Below, piece by piece: positions 1 through 6,043 of a stretch of DNA of 6,108 nucleotides. The stretch is from positions 1-6,108 of the forward strand of contig CALBSK010000056.1 of assembly GCA_937967795.1 (NCBI GenBank), given 5' to 3'. Both the position numbers and the translations under genes were made by a program. The stretch's first letter is position 1, and every line of letters begins with the position of its first letter. The notes beneath the pieces were generated by a model. It was not told the DNA's origin. It saw only the letters and a program-made list of their open reading frames with translations, and searched no databases. This DNA comes from an uncultured Alphaproteobacteria bacterium (lineage in GTDB: Bacteria > Pseudomonadota > Alphaproteobacteria > UBA9655).

Positions 1-2
1 AA

Positions 3-200
3 TTCTCACAACTGCAAGATCTGGAATGCTACGTCAAATTGCCTGGAGACTACCCTTGCACTAAGCTTCAGATGACCTACCAAACAGCGACTTCGCATAT
101 ACCACCATTCTTACTAAAGCCAGAAAAAAAGAGAGAATATCCAGCTTATGAAGAACAGATAGAGGAAGAAGAAGTTCCACAAGAAGATAAGGAATATTGA
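3..200 (+). CDS. traD: Conjugative coupling protein (TraD-like), C-terminal end, partial
   Basis: The frame is open from the left window edge to a TGA at 198-200 and gives 65 residues, so only the extreme C-terminus is present. It contains QDLECYVKLPGDYPCTKL. This resembles the 'L..L.CY.KLPG.YP.TKL' tail that I associate with F-type TraD coupling proteins, the membrane ATPases that bring the relaxase-DNA complex to the type IV secretion channel. It is followed by a charged tail rich in Glu, Lys and Pro (EEQIEEEEVPQEDKEY), a common kind of terminus in coupling proteins, where acidic tails can contact the relaxosome. No Walker motifs are visible because they would lie upstream of the window. 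The assignment rests on a short motif and on the integrase and DnaA-N context. Another conjugation or secretion protein with the same tail is possible. Confidence 0.55.
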   Translation, partial: FSQLQDLECYVKLPGDYPCTKLQMTYQTATSHIPPFLLKPEKKREYPAYEEQIEEEEVPQEDKEY

Positions 201-353
201 GTTCTTACGATGTGAGTTCGTGGGAGTGTGACTCTGCGGGTCTGGCCTGACTAAGCTACTATTGGTCCAAGTTGTAATAATTTTTCCATTGAGTGAAGGC
301 AGATACAGGAGAAAGCCCTTCCCTCTGCCCGCTGGATTGTTGAAAAGGAATCT
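201..353. other. Convergent intergenic region between traD tail and DnaA-N-like gene
   Basis: This 153-bp stretch lies between two genes whose 3' ends face each other. It holds no convincing reading frame. A 6-bp inverted repeat (GGCAGA at 298-303, TCTGCC at about 324-329) encloses a purine/pyrimidine-biased loop. A short T-run sits at about 280-285, but not directly after a strong stem on either strand. A terminator would be expected here, but none is clear by eye. Confidence 0.4.
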
Positions 354-803
354 TTAAAATAGCGTTCTGTCAGCAGGAGATAGTAGGATGCCTCTTATTT
401 CTTTTAGAGATGGAAAATACTGTTGAAGGCACCCACGAATGATAAAAGCATATTGCTGAACAAACTGAACGATTTCTTCCGTTGGGCACTCAACATCTAC
501 AATACTTTCTTGAGAGGAAAAAAGGCCTAATTTGCACCTCCAAATTTTAAGAACAGAGGACGGTCCCATCACGTTGGCAATTTCTATGCAAAGGCGCTTC
601 CATAGCGGGTCTTTGATGAGAGAAATAGACATGTTAGCTTGAAGGTGGATGTTTCCAAATAAGATCTCGGTCTTTTGTAGCTCTTTCTTCCTTTTGGAAG
701 AATTCTTTTTTTCTTTTTGCAGGAAAGTCGGAGGGGTTTCTTTGGTTAGAAAATATTTAGCACGAGCTGATATTTTACGTGAGTGTAGGTTAACATCTTG
801 CAT
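354..803 (-). CDS. Free-standing DnaA domain I-like protein
   Basis: The protein has 149 residues from the ATG at 803. I prefer this start because GGAG sits six bases upstream; the frame can be extended to a TTG at 815 but that lacks a ribosome site. Residues 10-45 are strongly basic (KEKKNSSKRKK) and probably disordered. Residues 65-140 match the DnaA N-terminal fold: DPLWKRLCIEI at the first helix, the tryptophan in LKIWRCKLGL, a strand followed by VECPTEEIVQFVQQY, and a last helix and strand ending FPSLKEIRGIL. In DnaA this domain binds the replicative helicase DnaB and regulators such as DiaA. There is no AAA+ ATPase and no DNA-binding domain IV, so it cannot be an initiator by itself. 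It may recruit or divert helicase for element replication or transfer (inference). I recall similar DnaA-N-only genes in rickettsial conjugative elements, unverified here. Confidence 0.7.
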   Translation of the reverse strand: MQDVNLHSRKISARAKYFLTKETPPTFLQKEKKNSSKRKKELQKTEILFGNIHLQANMSISLIKDPLWKRLCIEIANVMGPSSVLKIWRCKLGLFSSQESIVDVECPTEEIVQFVQQYAFIIRGCLQQYFPSLKEIRGILLSPADRTLF

Positions 804-922
804 AAACGTCTCCAAGTCTCAACAAAAACCAAATGCTATTGCTCATTTCTCCCTTTTCATTTATAATCTAATAATATGAAGTAAAAACCAACACCACTAT
901 TCTCCTTCATTATTTAAAATTG

Positions 923-960
923 GCAGAGTGTTCTTATGGGAGGCAAAAGGAACACTCTGC
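923..960. repeat. Perfect 11-bp inverted repeat, possible terminator or operator
   Basis: GCAGAGTGTTC (923-933) and GAACACTCTGC (950-960) are exact reverse complements separated by a 16-base spacer. On the plus strand the second arm is followed by GATTTTT, and on the minus strand by CAATTTTAAA. Either would make a weak intrinsic terminator. No gene reads into it from either side within the window, so its use as a terminator is unclear. It could instead be a regulator binding site or a relic of a mobile element end. Confidence 0.5.
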
Positions 961-1109
961 GATTTTTACCAATCACTAACCACCAACTCAATCTTTACAT
1001 CAAAAACTTAACCACTCTTTTTAATGTATTATATCCATGCAGAACTTTGAAACACTATTTCGAGATGGAAGTCATGCCTTATGGGAATAGGAATTTCAAT
1101 AAAGAGATG

Positions 1110-1138
1110 ATGAAATTAATCTGAAATAAAGTTATAAA
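1110..1138 (+). promoter_or_regulatory. Candidate sigma70-type promoter of the amidase gene
   Basis: ATGAAA (1110-1115, four of six bases to TTGACA) is followed after 17 bases by TATAAA (1133-1138, five of six to TATAAT). Transcription would begin near 1145, about 25 bases before the ATG at 1171. This is by eye only; AT-rich DNA offers many such matches. Confidence 0.35.
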
Positions 1139-1170
1139 GAGATTAGAATTTGAGGTTAAAAAGGTGGTAT

Positions 1171-2355
1171 ATGTCGACCATTATAGATTCTGTTAACGCG
1201 TTTTCGCAATTGATGAGTTTTTCTCTTAAAACACAGAACGGCCCACTAAAAGATCATCAATTTGCTGTAAAGGATGTATTTGATATTGAGGGTTTTCGTA
1301 TTCAAGCCGGAAATCCAGAATACTTCGAACAAGCAGGTGTTGCAAAGGTGACCGCACCAGCCGTTTCCACTTTGCAAAAGGCTGGCGCAAAATTAGTTGG
1401 GAAAACACACACTGACGAATTAGGAGGAAGTTTATTTGGGATCAATGAACACTATGGAATCCCTATTAACTCTCAATCCCCTGCGTGTGTACCAGGTGGT
1501 TCTTCCAGCGGTTCTGCCGCAGCCGTTTCAGCAAATCTTGTCGACTTTGCCTTAGGTGCTGATACGAGCGGATCCGTCAGAGCACCTGCGAGTTTTTGTG
1601 GAATCTATGGGCTTCGGCCAACTTTTGGAAAAATCTCAACCACTGGCGTTTTGCCAATATCTCATCATTTAGATACGGTGGGAATCTTTGCCAGACATCC
1701 TGAGGTGATCGCTCAAATTCTAGAAGTTTATGAGTTGAAAGAGGAGAGAAAAGTTACCCGACTTAGAATCATCCCAAGCTTAGTGGGCCACCTAGAAGGG
1801 ACTTTAAACAACGCTTTCTTAGAAAAATTGAATTCTATCAAAACGCTAACGTCTTCTACAACGCCGTTAGTTATTGAGGAAGAGAAACTGACTCAATGGA
1901 GCACTGTCATTAGAACCATTGCCATGTATGGTCTGTGGCAGGAGCATAAGGAATGGATCTTGAAGTCAAATCCGACTTTTGGCGAGATTATAAAAGATAG
2001 ACTTAAAACAGCAAGGTCCATTCAATATGAAGATTGCAAGCTTGCCATTAAAAAGCAGAAGGAAATAAGAAAGATTGTAGTTGATAACTTAGAGCCAGGT
2101 GATGTGGCCGTGTTTCCTACTGTTCATGATATTCCTCCTCTATTGTCGAGTACGATGGACCAACTGAAGGACTTTTCTCTCAAAGCGTCGCGCCACACTT
2201 GCATTGCAGCACTCACGGGACTTCCGGAAATCACTATCCCTCTTAGGAACATCAAAAATAAATGTTCTCTTGGAATGAGCTTTTTAGGAAGAGAAGGGAA
2301 AGACTATTCCCTTGTCTCATTTGCTTCAAAAGTACATTCCCTTATTAACTTCTAG
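1171..2355 (+). CDS. Amidase-signature family hydrolase (AMI1-like)
   Basis: This 394-residue serine hydrolase cleaves amide bonds and has the complete amidase-signature triad. Lys34 lies in FAVKDVF, Ser111 is the cis-serine in PGGSSSGSAAA, and Ser135 is the nucleophile in GADTSGSVRAPASFCGIYG. The 24-residue spacing from Ser111 to Ser135 is that of the family. Motifs AGNPEY, VGKTHTDEL, NEHYGIP and LRPTFGKIS follow the order of plant amidase 1 (indole-3-acetamide hydrolase type, about 425 residues). It is longer than nothing essential: the fold looks complete, with a divergent C-terminal half where substrate specificity lies. No signal peptide is seen, so it is probably cytoplasmic. I chose the ATG at 1171, with AAGGTGG just upstream, over an in-frame TTG at 1150. 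It converges on the transporter gene, with only 39 bases between them. GatA is unlikely because no gatB or gatC accompanies it and the sequence favours the AMI1 branch. The substrate is unknown. Confidence 0.88.
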   Translation: MSTIIDSVNAFSQLMSFSLKTQNGPLKDHQFAVKDVFDIEGFRIQAGNPEYFEQAGVAKVTAPAVSTLQKAGAKLVGKTHTDELGGSLFGINEHYGIPINSQSPACVPGGSSSGSAAAVSANLVDFALGADTSGSVRAPASFCGIYGLRPTFGKISTTGVLPISHHLDTVGIFARHPEVIAQILEVYELKEERKVTRLRIIPSLVGHLEGTLNNAFLEKLNSIKTLTSSTTPLVIEEEKLTQWSTVIRTIAMYGLWQEHKEWILKSNPTFGEIIKDRLKTARSIQYEDCKLAIKKQKEIRKIVVDNLEPGDVAVFPTVHDIPPLLSSTMDQLKDFSLKASRHTCIAALTGLPEITIPLRNIKNKCSLGMSFLGREGKDYSLVSFASKVHSLINF

Positions 2356-2394
2356 ATTCCGAACGCAAGACTTAACCTGGCCTGCCTTATCACT

Positions 2395-3678
2395 TTAGTT
2401 TGCATATACAAACTTTTCTGATTTCTGTTCTAAAACAATTTCTTTCTGGGTTTTAACTGAGGCAAGGATAGCCAGTCCCGCGATAAATGCGCTAAAAATC
2501 ATCCAAGCCGCTGGCCACATCAGTATCTGGGTTTGACTGATAACGTAAATAAGCAAAACCGGAGTAAATCCACCGAATAAAGAGATGCCTAAGCTTAAGC
2601 TAAAGGAAACGCCTCTACACCTTTCCTTAACCTCAAATAGGCTTGCTGTTAAACCATTTGCAGGCCCAACAAATAGGCCAGCTAATATGGAGAGGATTAA
2701 CTCACCTTGAATAATGAGAGAAAATTGACCGGCGTTTATCAACCAAAAAGCAGGATAGGCTAGAATAAGAGTTGCAAAGACGACAGTTAGCATTACTTTT
2801 TGGGGGCCGAATCTGTCTGCTATATAACCCGCCAAGCAAATACAAAGCATATACACCACAAGCCCCATCGTAATCACGAATAACGTTGCTGAAGTTGAAA
2901 GGGATGTAACAAGCGTATGATAGTGTCCCATAAAAACAAAAGGAACGTAATACACTACCCCTATAAAACTTCCGATTCCAAAAGTTATTAAAATTGAAAT
3001 GAAATCATTTTTGAAAAGGGAAATAAAATTTGGAATTTCACTTTTCATCTTTTTTTGTGCGTTTTTGAAAGCCAATGTTTCTTGGGTATTTTTTCTTATA
3101 TAAAAACCCAACAAACCAATAGGGATACTCAAGAGGAAGGGAATCCTCCATCCCCAAGTCGGTACGGCTTCCAGAGCACAAAAAGAGGCCATGCTAGAGG
3201 CCACTAACATCCCAACAACCGATGAAGCTGTAACCAGACTTCCCGAAAAGTATTTTTTATTTTCTTGCGCGTGTTCAATGACGAAAATAGCGGCACCACT
3301 AAATTCGCCTCCCGCACATAAACCTTGAAGCAATCGGCAAAGTGCCAAAGTCATAGGAGCCACTAACCCTATCTGGCTATATGTGGGCAGGAACCCTATC
3401 AAACTCGTCGGCACCATCATAAGGATTATTGATATGACCATGGCTTTTTTCCGCCCAAATGTATCGCCAACATAGCCAAAAACAATTCCACCCAGAGGAC
3501 GGATGAGAAAGCCTGCCGCAAATATACAATAACTTGCAATAAGCGCTGCAATAGGATCTTCTTTCGGAAAGAATAGTTTTGAAAATACGGGTGCTAAAAG
3601 TCCAAACAGAGCAAAATCGTAAAACTCTAAGGCCGTTCCAATAAAAGCAGCGGCAAAATTTTTCCCTTGTTTTTTCAT
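2395..3678 (-). CDS. MFS transporter, metabolite:H+ symporter (ProP-like) family
   Basis: A 427-residue, roughly 12-helix inner-membrane transporter. Family marks are GTALEFYDFALFG (residues 14-26) in helix 1, RPLGGIVFGYVGDTFGRKK (60-78) with the loop 2-3 motif GxxxDxxGRKK, CRLLQGLCAGGEFSGA (114-129) and WGWRIPFLLSIPIG (175-188). A second, weaker loop motif (AGYIADRFGPQK) lies in the C-terminal half. The pattern matches E. coli ProP (proline/betaine:proton symporter) and its many relatives in Rickettsiales and Legionella. ProP is about 500 residues and ends in an osmosensing coiled coil; this protein stops after helix 12 and lacks it, so osmosensing of the ProP kind is not expected. Related proteins carry citrate, ketoglutarate or shikimate, so the substrate stays open. 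The ATG at 3678 has an AGAGAG upstream. It lies 118 bases downstream of the LysR gene in the same direction and has its own candidate promoter. Confidence 0.88.
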   Translation of the reverse strand: MKKQGKNFAAAFIGTALEFYDFALFGLLAPVFSKLFFPKEDPIAALIASYCIFAAGFLIRPLGGIVFGYVGDTFGRKKAMVISIILMMVPTSLIGFLPTYSQIGLVAPMTLALCRLLQGLCAGGEFSGAAIFVIEHAQENKKYFSGSLVTASSVVGMLVASSMASFCALEAVPTWGWRIPFLLSIPIGLLGFYIRKNTQETLAFKNAQKKMKSEIPNFISLFKNDFISILITFGIGSFIGVVYYVPFVFMGHYHTLVTSLSTSATLFVITMGLVVYMLCICLAGYIADRFGPQKVMLTVVFATLILAYPAFWLINAGQFSLIIQGELILSILAGLFVGPANGLTASLFEVKERCRGVSFSLSLGISLFGGFTPVLLIYVISQTQILMWPAAWMIFSAFIAGLAILASVKTQKEIVLEQKSEKFVYAN

Positions 3679-3709
3679 TTTTCTCTCTTCTTTTTATTTA
3701 TTTTATTAA

Positions 3710-3737
3710 TTTATAGCATTCTCTACTTTAAAGTCTA
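3710..3737 (-). promoter_or_regulatory. Candidate promoter of the transporter gene, with palindrome in the spacer
   Basis: Read on the minus strand, TAGACT (3737-3732, four of six to TTGACA) is followed after 16 bases by TATAAA (3715-3710), and the bases TGC just before it make an extended -10. A perfect 10-bp palindrome, ACTTTAAAGT (3725-3734), overlaps the spacer and the -35 edge, where a regulator could act. Transcription would start about 25 bases before the start codon. It implies that the transporter can be expressed separately from the LysR gene. Confidence 0.4.
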
Positions 3738-3796
3738 TTATTTAGTAGATAGCTTCATTGTTGCTTTGGATTAACTTCTTAAAACTAGAGTGAAAA

Positions 3797-4726
3797 TTAT
3801 TCTAAACTCTCAAGAGAGTTAGGACTAATATATTTTTTGTGATGGGCTTTAACATACGCTTGAAGGTATTCTTCTAAAACATCAATTTTCTTTATGCCTT
3901 TGAGTTGCACGGGATAGGCAAAATAAATATCAATGCTGGGGCCGGCAATTTCGGGAAGAACTTCAACCAACTGAGAACCTTTGAGCAAAGGAGATTCTTG
4001 TGAGAACGAGATAATACCAAAACCGCTATTGCCAAAATGAAATAAAGCTCGTAACGAATTAGCACTGCAGTAAGGTTTTTGAACATTGCTTTTGTTCCCA
4101 CTTAATTTTAAATGCCAGTTAATGTTATCGAAGAGATAAATTTTTTCAGGACCAAATCCAATCAAACGGTGATGCACGAGATCTTCAACTGTTTCAGGAT
4201 TTCCATATTTCTGAATGTATTCTTTACTAGCATAAAGCCTACGGTTCCACCGCATGAGAAAATTTTGAATCAGTTCGGGTTGATTCTGAATATAGGGTTG
4301 AAGCGCAACTTGAACCTCTAGAGATTCCACATCTAGATGTCCGTCTTTAGAAAAGATAGACAAATTTATTTTTGGATAAAGCTTCAAAAATTCAGGAATA
4401 ATCATATAAAGCCATGTATCCACAAGACCAACATTTGCACCGATGCTTAAATCACCTTGAGGTTCTAGTTGTTCATTGTGAATTTGTGTGAGCGCTAGCT
4501 CGGAATAAACAAACATTTTTTCAGTGTTTTGGAAGAGGAGCTGTCCTTGCTTGGTTAGAGCTAAACCGCGGGGCAACCTTTTAAATAATTTATGCCCCAC
4601 CTGATATTCGAGATCACTAATCTGACGACTAATAGCCGATTGGGCAATGTTCAAGTGTTGCCCCGTTTTTGTAAAACTTTCAAATTTTGCTACGTAATAA
4701 AAAGTTTTCAGTCTATCCCACTGCAT
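3797..4726 (-). CDS. LysR-type transcriptional regulator
   Basis: At 309 residues the protein has the normal length for the family. Residues 1-65 form the winged helix-turn-helix: RLKTFYYVAKFESFTKTGQ, then HLNIAQSAISRQISDLE as the recognition unit, then GHKLFKRLPRGLALTKQGQ as the wing. A linker helix follows to about residue 88. The periplasmic-binding-like effector domain runs from GDLSIGANVGLVDTWL to near residue 295. Such proteins bind DNA as tetramers and respond to a small-molecule ligand, often a substrate of the neighbouring pathway. The ATG at 4726 is supported by GAGGGAG six to seven bases upstream. The gene lies upstream of the transporter gene in the same direction, not divergent as is classic, so control of the transporter or amidase is inferred from adjacency only. 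The frame is intact and shows no key loss. Confidence 0.92.
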   Translation of the reverse strand: MQWDRLKTFYYVAKFESFTKTGQHLNIAQSAISRQISDLEYQVGHKLFKRLPRGLALTKQGQLLFQNTEKMFVYSELALTQIHNEQLEPQGDLSIGANVGLVDTWLYMIIPEFLKLYPKINLSIFSKDGHLDVESLEVQVALQPYIQNQPELIQNFLMRWNRRLYASKEYIQKYGNPETVEDLVHHRLIGFGPEKIYLFDNINWHLKLSGNKSNVQKPYCSANSLRALFHFGNSGFGIISFSQESPLLKGSQLVEVLPEIAGPSIDIYFAYPVQLKGIKKIDVLEEYLQAYVKAHHKKYISPNSLESLE

Positions 4727-4762
4727 ACCTATCTCCCTCGAGGAAGTTATTTTATTCCTTTA

Positions 4763-4791
4763 ATTTTAGTGTTTATTCTAAAAACGGTAAA
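4763..4791 (-). promoter_or_regulatory. Candidate sigma70-type promoter of the LysR gene
   Basis: On the minus strand TTTACC (4791-4786, four of six to TTGACA) and TAAAAT (4768-4763, five of six to TATAAT) are separated by 17 bases. The -10 ends 36 bases before the ATG at 4726, leaving room for a short leader with the GAGGGAG ribosome site. Confidence 0.4.
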
Positions 4792-4840
4792 GTAAGAATC
4801 AAATACCTATCTGAGCAGGTGCTAAATTTATGGCTAAATT

Positions 4841-4963
4841 TTAATTTGTATTGGATCGCCCCGGCTCACTGGGAGTAATCCGTCTAAAATGCTTTACTTT
4901 TGAAAAGAAACATTCCCACCTCTCTTTGAACTTTTTGATTTTATCGTCGAACAGTAGTGTTTA
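4841..4963 (-). pseudogene. Possible transposase C-terminal remnant (IS4/IS5-like DDE)
   Basis: A stop-to-stop minus-strand frame of about 40 codons reads LFDDKIKKFKERWECFFSKV followed by KHFRRI. This resembles the conserved helix near the end of IS5-type DDE transposases, where the catalytic glutamate lies in a pattern like 'YK.R..VE..F.KLK.FRRIATRY'. After RRI the similarity fades (TPSEPGRSN) and a stop follows. No terminal inverted repeats or upstream DDE residues are visible, so if real this is a short ruin. It sits between the LysR promoter and the integrase pseudogene, a plausible place for mobile-element debris. Chance resemblance cannot be excluded. Confidence 0.3.
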
Positions 4964-5092
4964 AAAATAAAAGCTCTTCCACGCTCGATCACTTGTTATT
5001 TCCTTTACAATGGTTCGATATATGATCACTAAAACCTTCGAAATTTTCTCGCGGCGTGTTGAACACCCACTAGCTCAGGGAGTAGCAACCCC

Positions 5093-5286
5093 TCAAGCGA
5101 CCTCAGACATAAGCTGGTCAACCTTATTGCCAAAGACCTCTCTGTTGCTTTCCTTAAAGGTTCATCCGCAAGGTGGGTATAACGCTGTGTAGCACAGGCT
5201 TATGTATGCCCTAGAAGTTTGCCCACAATACTTAAAAGTTTAATCCGCTCGGAGCTATAAATGAGGCGTATGAGTGAGGGCAAATC
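5093..5286 (-). pseudogene. Tyrosine recombinase (integrase) C-terminal pseudogene
   Basis: Read on the minus strand across frame changes, the region spells out the end of a phage-type integrase. First comes PHSYASFIAPSGLN (equivalent to the DLRHSYAS box, which normally carries the catalytic HxxR). A frame change leads to LLSIVGKLLGHT, the box with the third catalytic histidine, then a TAA where glutamine is usual, and ACATQRYTHLADEPLRKATE with the nucleophile tyrosine in QRY. A net 2-base insertion leads to VFGNKVDQLMSEVA and a stop at 5095-5093. At least two frame changes and one nonsense codon show that it is dead. The upstream catalytic arginine region is absent; the gene at 5342-5992 lies where it would be. 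Some further remnant between 5287 and about 5310 is possible but unclear. Confidence 0.85.
5108..5162. repeat. Imperfect direct repeat, copy 1 (integrase 3' end)
   Basis: This 55-bp stretch matches 6056-6108 (53 bp, cut by the window edge) with about five differences, including a net 2-base insertion that causes a frameshift in this copy. Both copies encode the integrase tail from EPLRKATE to DQLM and have the same orientation. The second copy probably extends beyond the window through the rest of the integrase. Confidence 0.85.
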
Positions 5287-5341
5287 ACTCAAGTTAAATG
5301 ACTACATTTAATTCTGTAATAATTTTCCGTCCTCTTCCAGT

Positions 5342-5992
5342 TTATCGGCTCACGTTGTTTTGTCCAAGAATTTGAGCAAGTTCTTGATTGGCCTTTTTCA
5401 CTTCGTCTTGGCAAAGCTCGCAAAGCTTTCCCCACTGCTCATTCTCCAATTGGGAATTAAGCACTTTATTGTTTTCTTTGAAAAAATCATCTCGATTTTC
5501 AATTAATTGGTCAAAGGTTAACGAGATCTTTGGATCTTCAAAAGGATTCCTGATTCCCGTAAATTCTCTAATAGCTATTCTTCTTGCTGTATTACATGTA
5601 TTTGCAATAAGTGAAATAGTTTTTACCTTTCGTTCTAATCTTTCCTTATCTAATTGTTTATTAGTGTACAATTTTATTGTACCCATAAGGCTTTTAAAAA
5701 TCTCTTGTCGCTCATTAATGGAACGTTGACAAATGGCCATGTATGTCACGATATCTTTCATAGGAAGAAGAACGGTTTGCTGTGAGCTATTGACGTACTC
5801 AATTTTTGAACTTCCTCTGATTGAAAATATGATGAATAAGACGATAAGAAAAAAAATGATTGTTCCTATAATAAGCCCTGTCCATTCCTGGATCACTTTG
5901 CTCCATACCCATAGCTTGGCAGGGAAGTTGTAATCTCCCTTTACAATATCAAGCATTTCTTGAAGTGAATCTTGTTTCTGGCTTTTATTCAT
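5342..5992 (-). CDS. Unrecognised single-pass membrane protein
   Basis: A 216-residue protein that I do not recognise. Residues 1-35 are polar. One clear membrane helix spans about 38-58 (GLIIGTIIFFLIVLFIIFSI), followed by RGSSK. The remaining 150 residues are soluble and look mostly helical. They include a lysine/arginine-rich segment (115-124, DKERLERKVK) and a Glu/Gln/Asn-rich helical tail (about 165-212) that could form a coiled coil. Cysteines lie at 88, 133, 191 and 194, the last two as CELC. There is no cleavable signal peptide. The ATG at 5992 has AGGA seven bases upstream. The gene starts 51 bases after the integrase stop codon in the same direction, so the two may share a transcript, and it ends 55 bases before the integrase pseudogene. 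Cargo of an element, or a small accessory or immunity-type membrane protein, are possibilities without direct support. Confidence 0.75.
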   Translation of the reverse strand: MNKSQKQDSLQEMLDIVKGDYNFPAKLWVWSKVIQEWTGLIIGTIIFFLIVLFIIFSIRGSSKIEYVNSSQQTVLLPMKDIVTYMAICQRSINERQEIFKSLMGTIKLYTNKQLDKERLERKVKTISLIANTCNTARRIAIREFTGIRNPFEDPKISLTFDQLIENRDDFFKENNKVLNSQLENEQWGKLCELCQDEVKKANQELAQILGQNNVSR

Positions 5993-6043
5993 TTTACGGT
6001 CCTATGATATTTTTTTGTTGTATTTTTTTGTTAAGTGAAAACC

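Larger units (their letters stand above)
804..1170. other. Divergent non-coding region between DnaA-N-like gene and amidase
   Basis: This 367-bp AT-rich region separates two divergently transcribed genes. It holds the perfect inverted repeat at 923-960 and a candidate amidase promoter at 1110-1138. A TATAAA reads on the minus strand at 860-865, about 57 bases upstream of the DnaA-N-like start, but no good -35 partner accompanies it. A 62-codon open frame at 936-1124 starts in the loop of the inverted repeat, lacks a ribosome site and has no recognisable sequence, so I do not call it a gene. Confidence 0.5.

Noticed and set aside
298..329. GGCAGA/TCTGCC hairpin as a bidirectional terminator for the convergent genes
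   Set aside because: The stem is only six base pairs, the loop is long, and no T-run directly follows on either strand.
804..815. TTG at 815 as start of the DnaA-N-like gene
   Set aside because: The ATG at 803 has GGAG at good spacing, and that GGAG lies within the extension the TTG start would add.
790..846. An 18-codon minus-strand frame (MSNSIWFLLRLGDVYARC) overlapping the start of the DnaA-N-like gene
   Set aside because: The AGGGAG before it is only two bases from the ATG, too close for a normal ribosome site, and the peptide has no recognisable feature. Translational coupling is conceivable but unsupported.
936..1124. A 62-codon open frame on the plus strand upstream of the amidase
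   Set aside because: It starts inside the loop of the inverted repeat, has no ribosome site, has a composition typical of translated AT-rich non-coding DNA, and resembles no family I know.
3805..3820. Palindrome AACTCTC-AA-GAGAGTT near the end of the LysR gene, as a terminator
   Set aside because: The two-base loop is too small without opening the stem, there is no clean T-run after it, and it is explained by the codons for SLESLE.
5071..5086. TAGCTCAGGGAGTAGC resembles a tRNA D-arm and could mark an integration site
   Set aside because: No matching acceptor, anticodon or T-arm can be built around it, and integrases mostly use tRNA 3' ends rather than D-arms.
5010..5192. A 60-codon plus-strand frame
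   Set aside because: It lies antisense to the integrase pseudogene, whose conserved motifs explain the sequence on the minus strand.
5388..5729. A 113-codon plus-strand frame
   Set aside because: It is entirely antisense to the 216-residue membrane protein gene, which has a good ribosome site and a coherent membrane helix.
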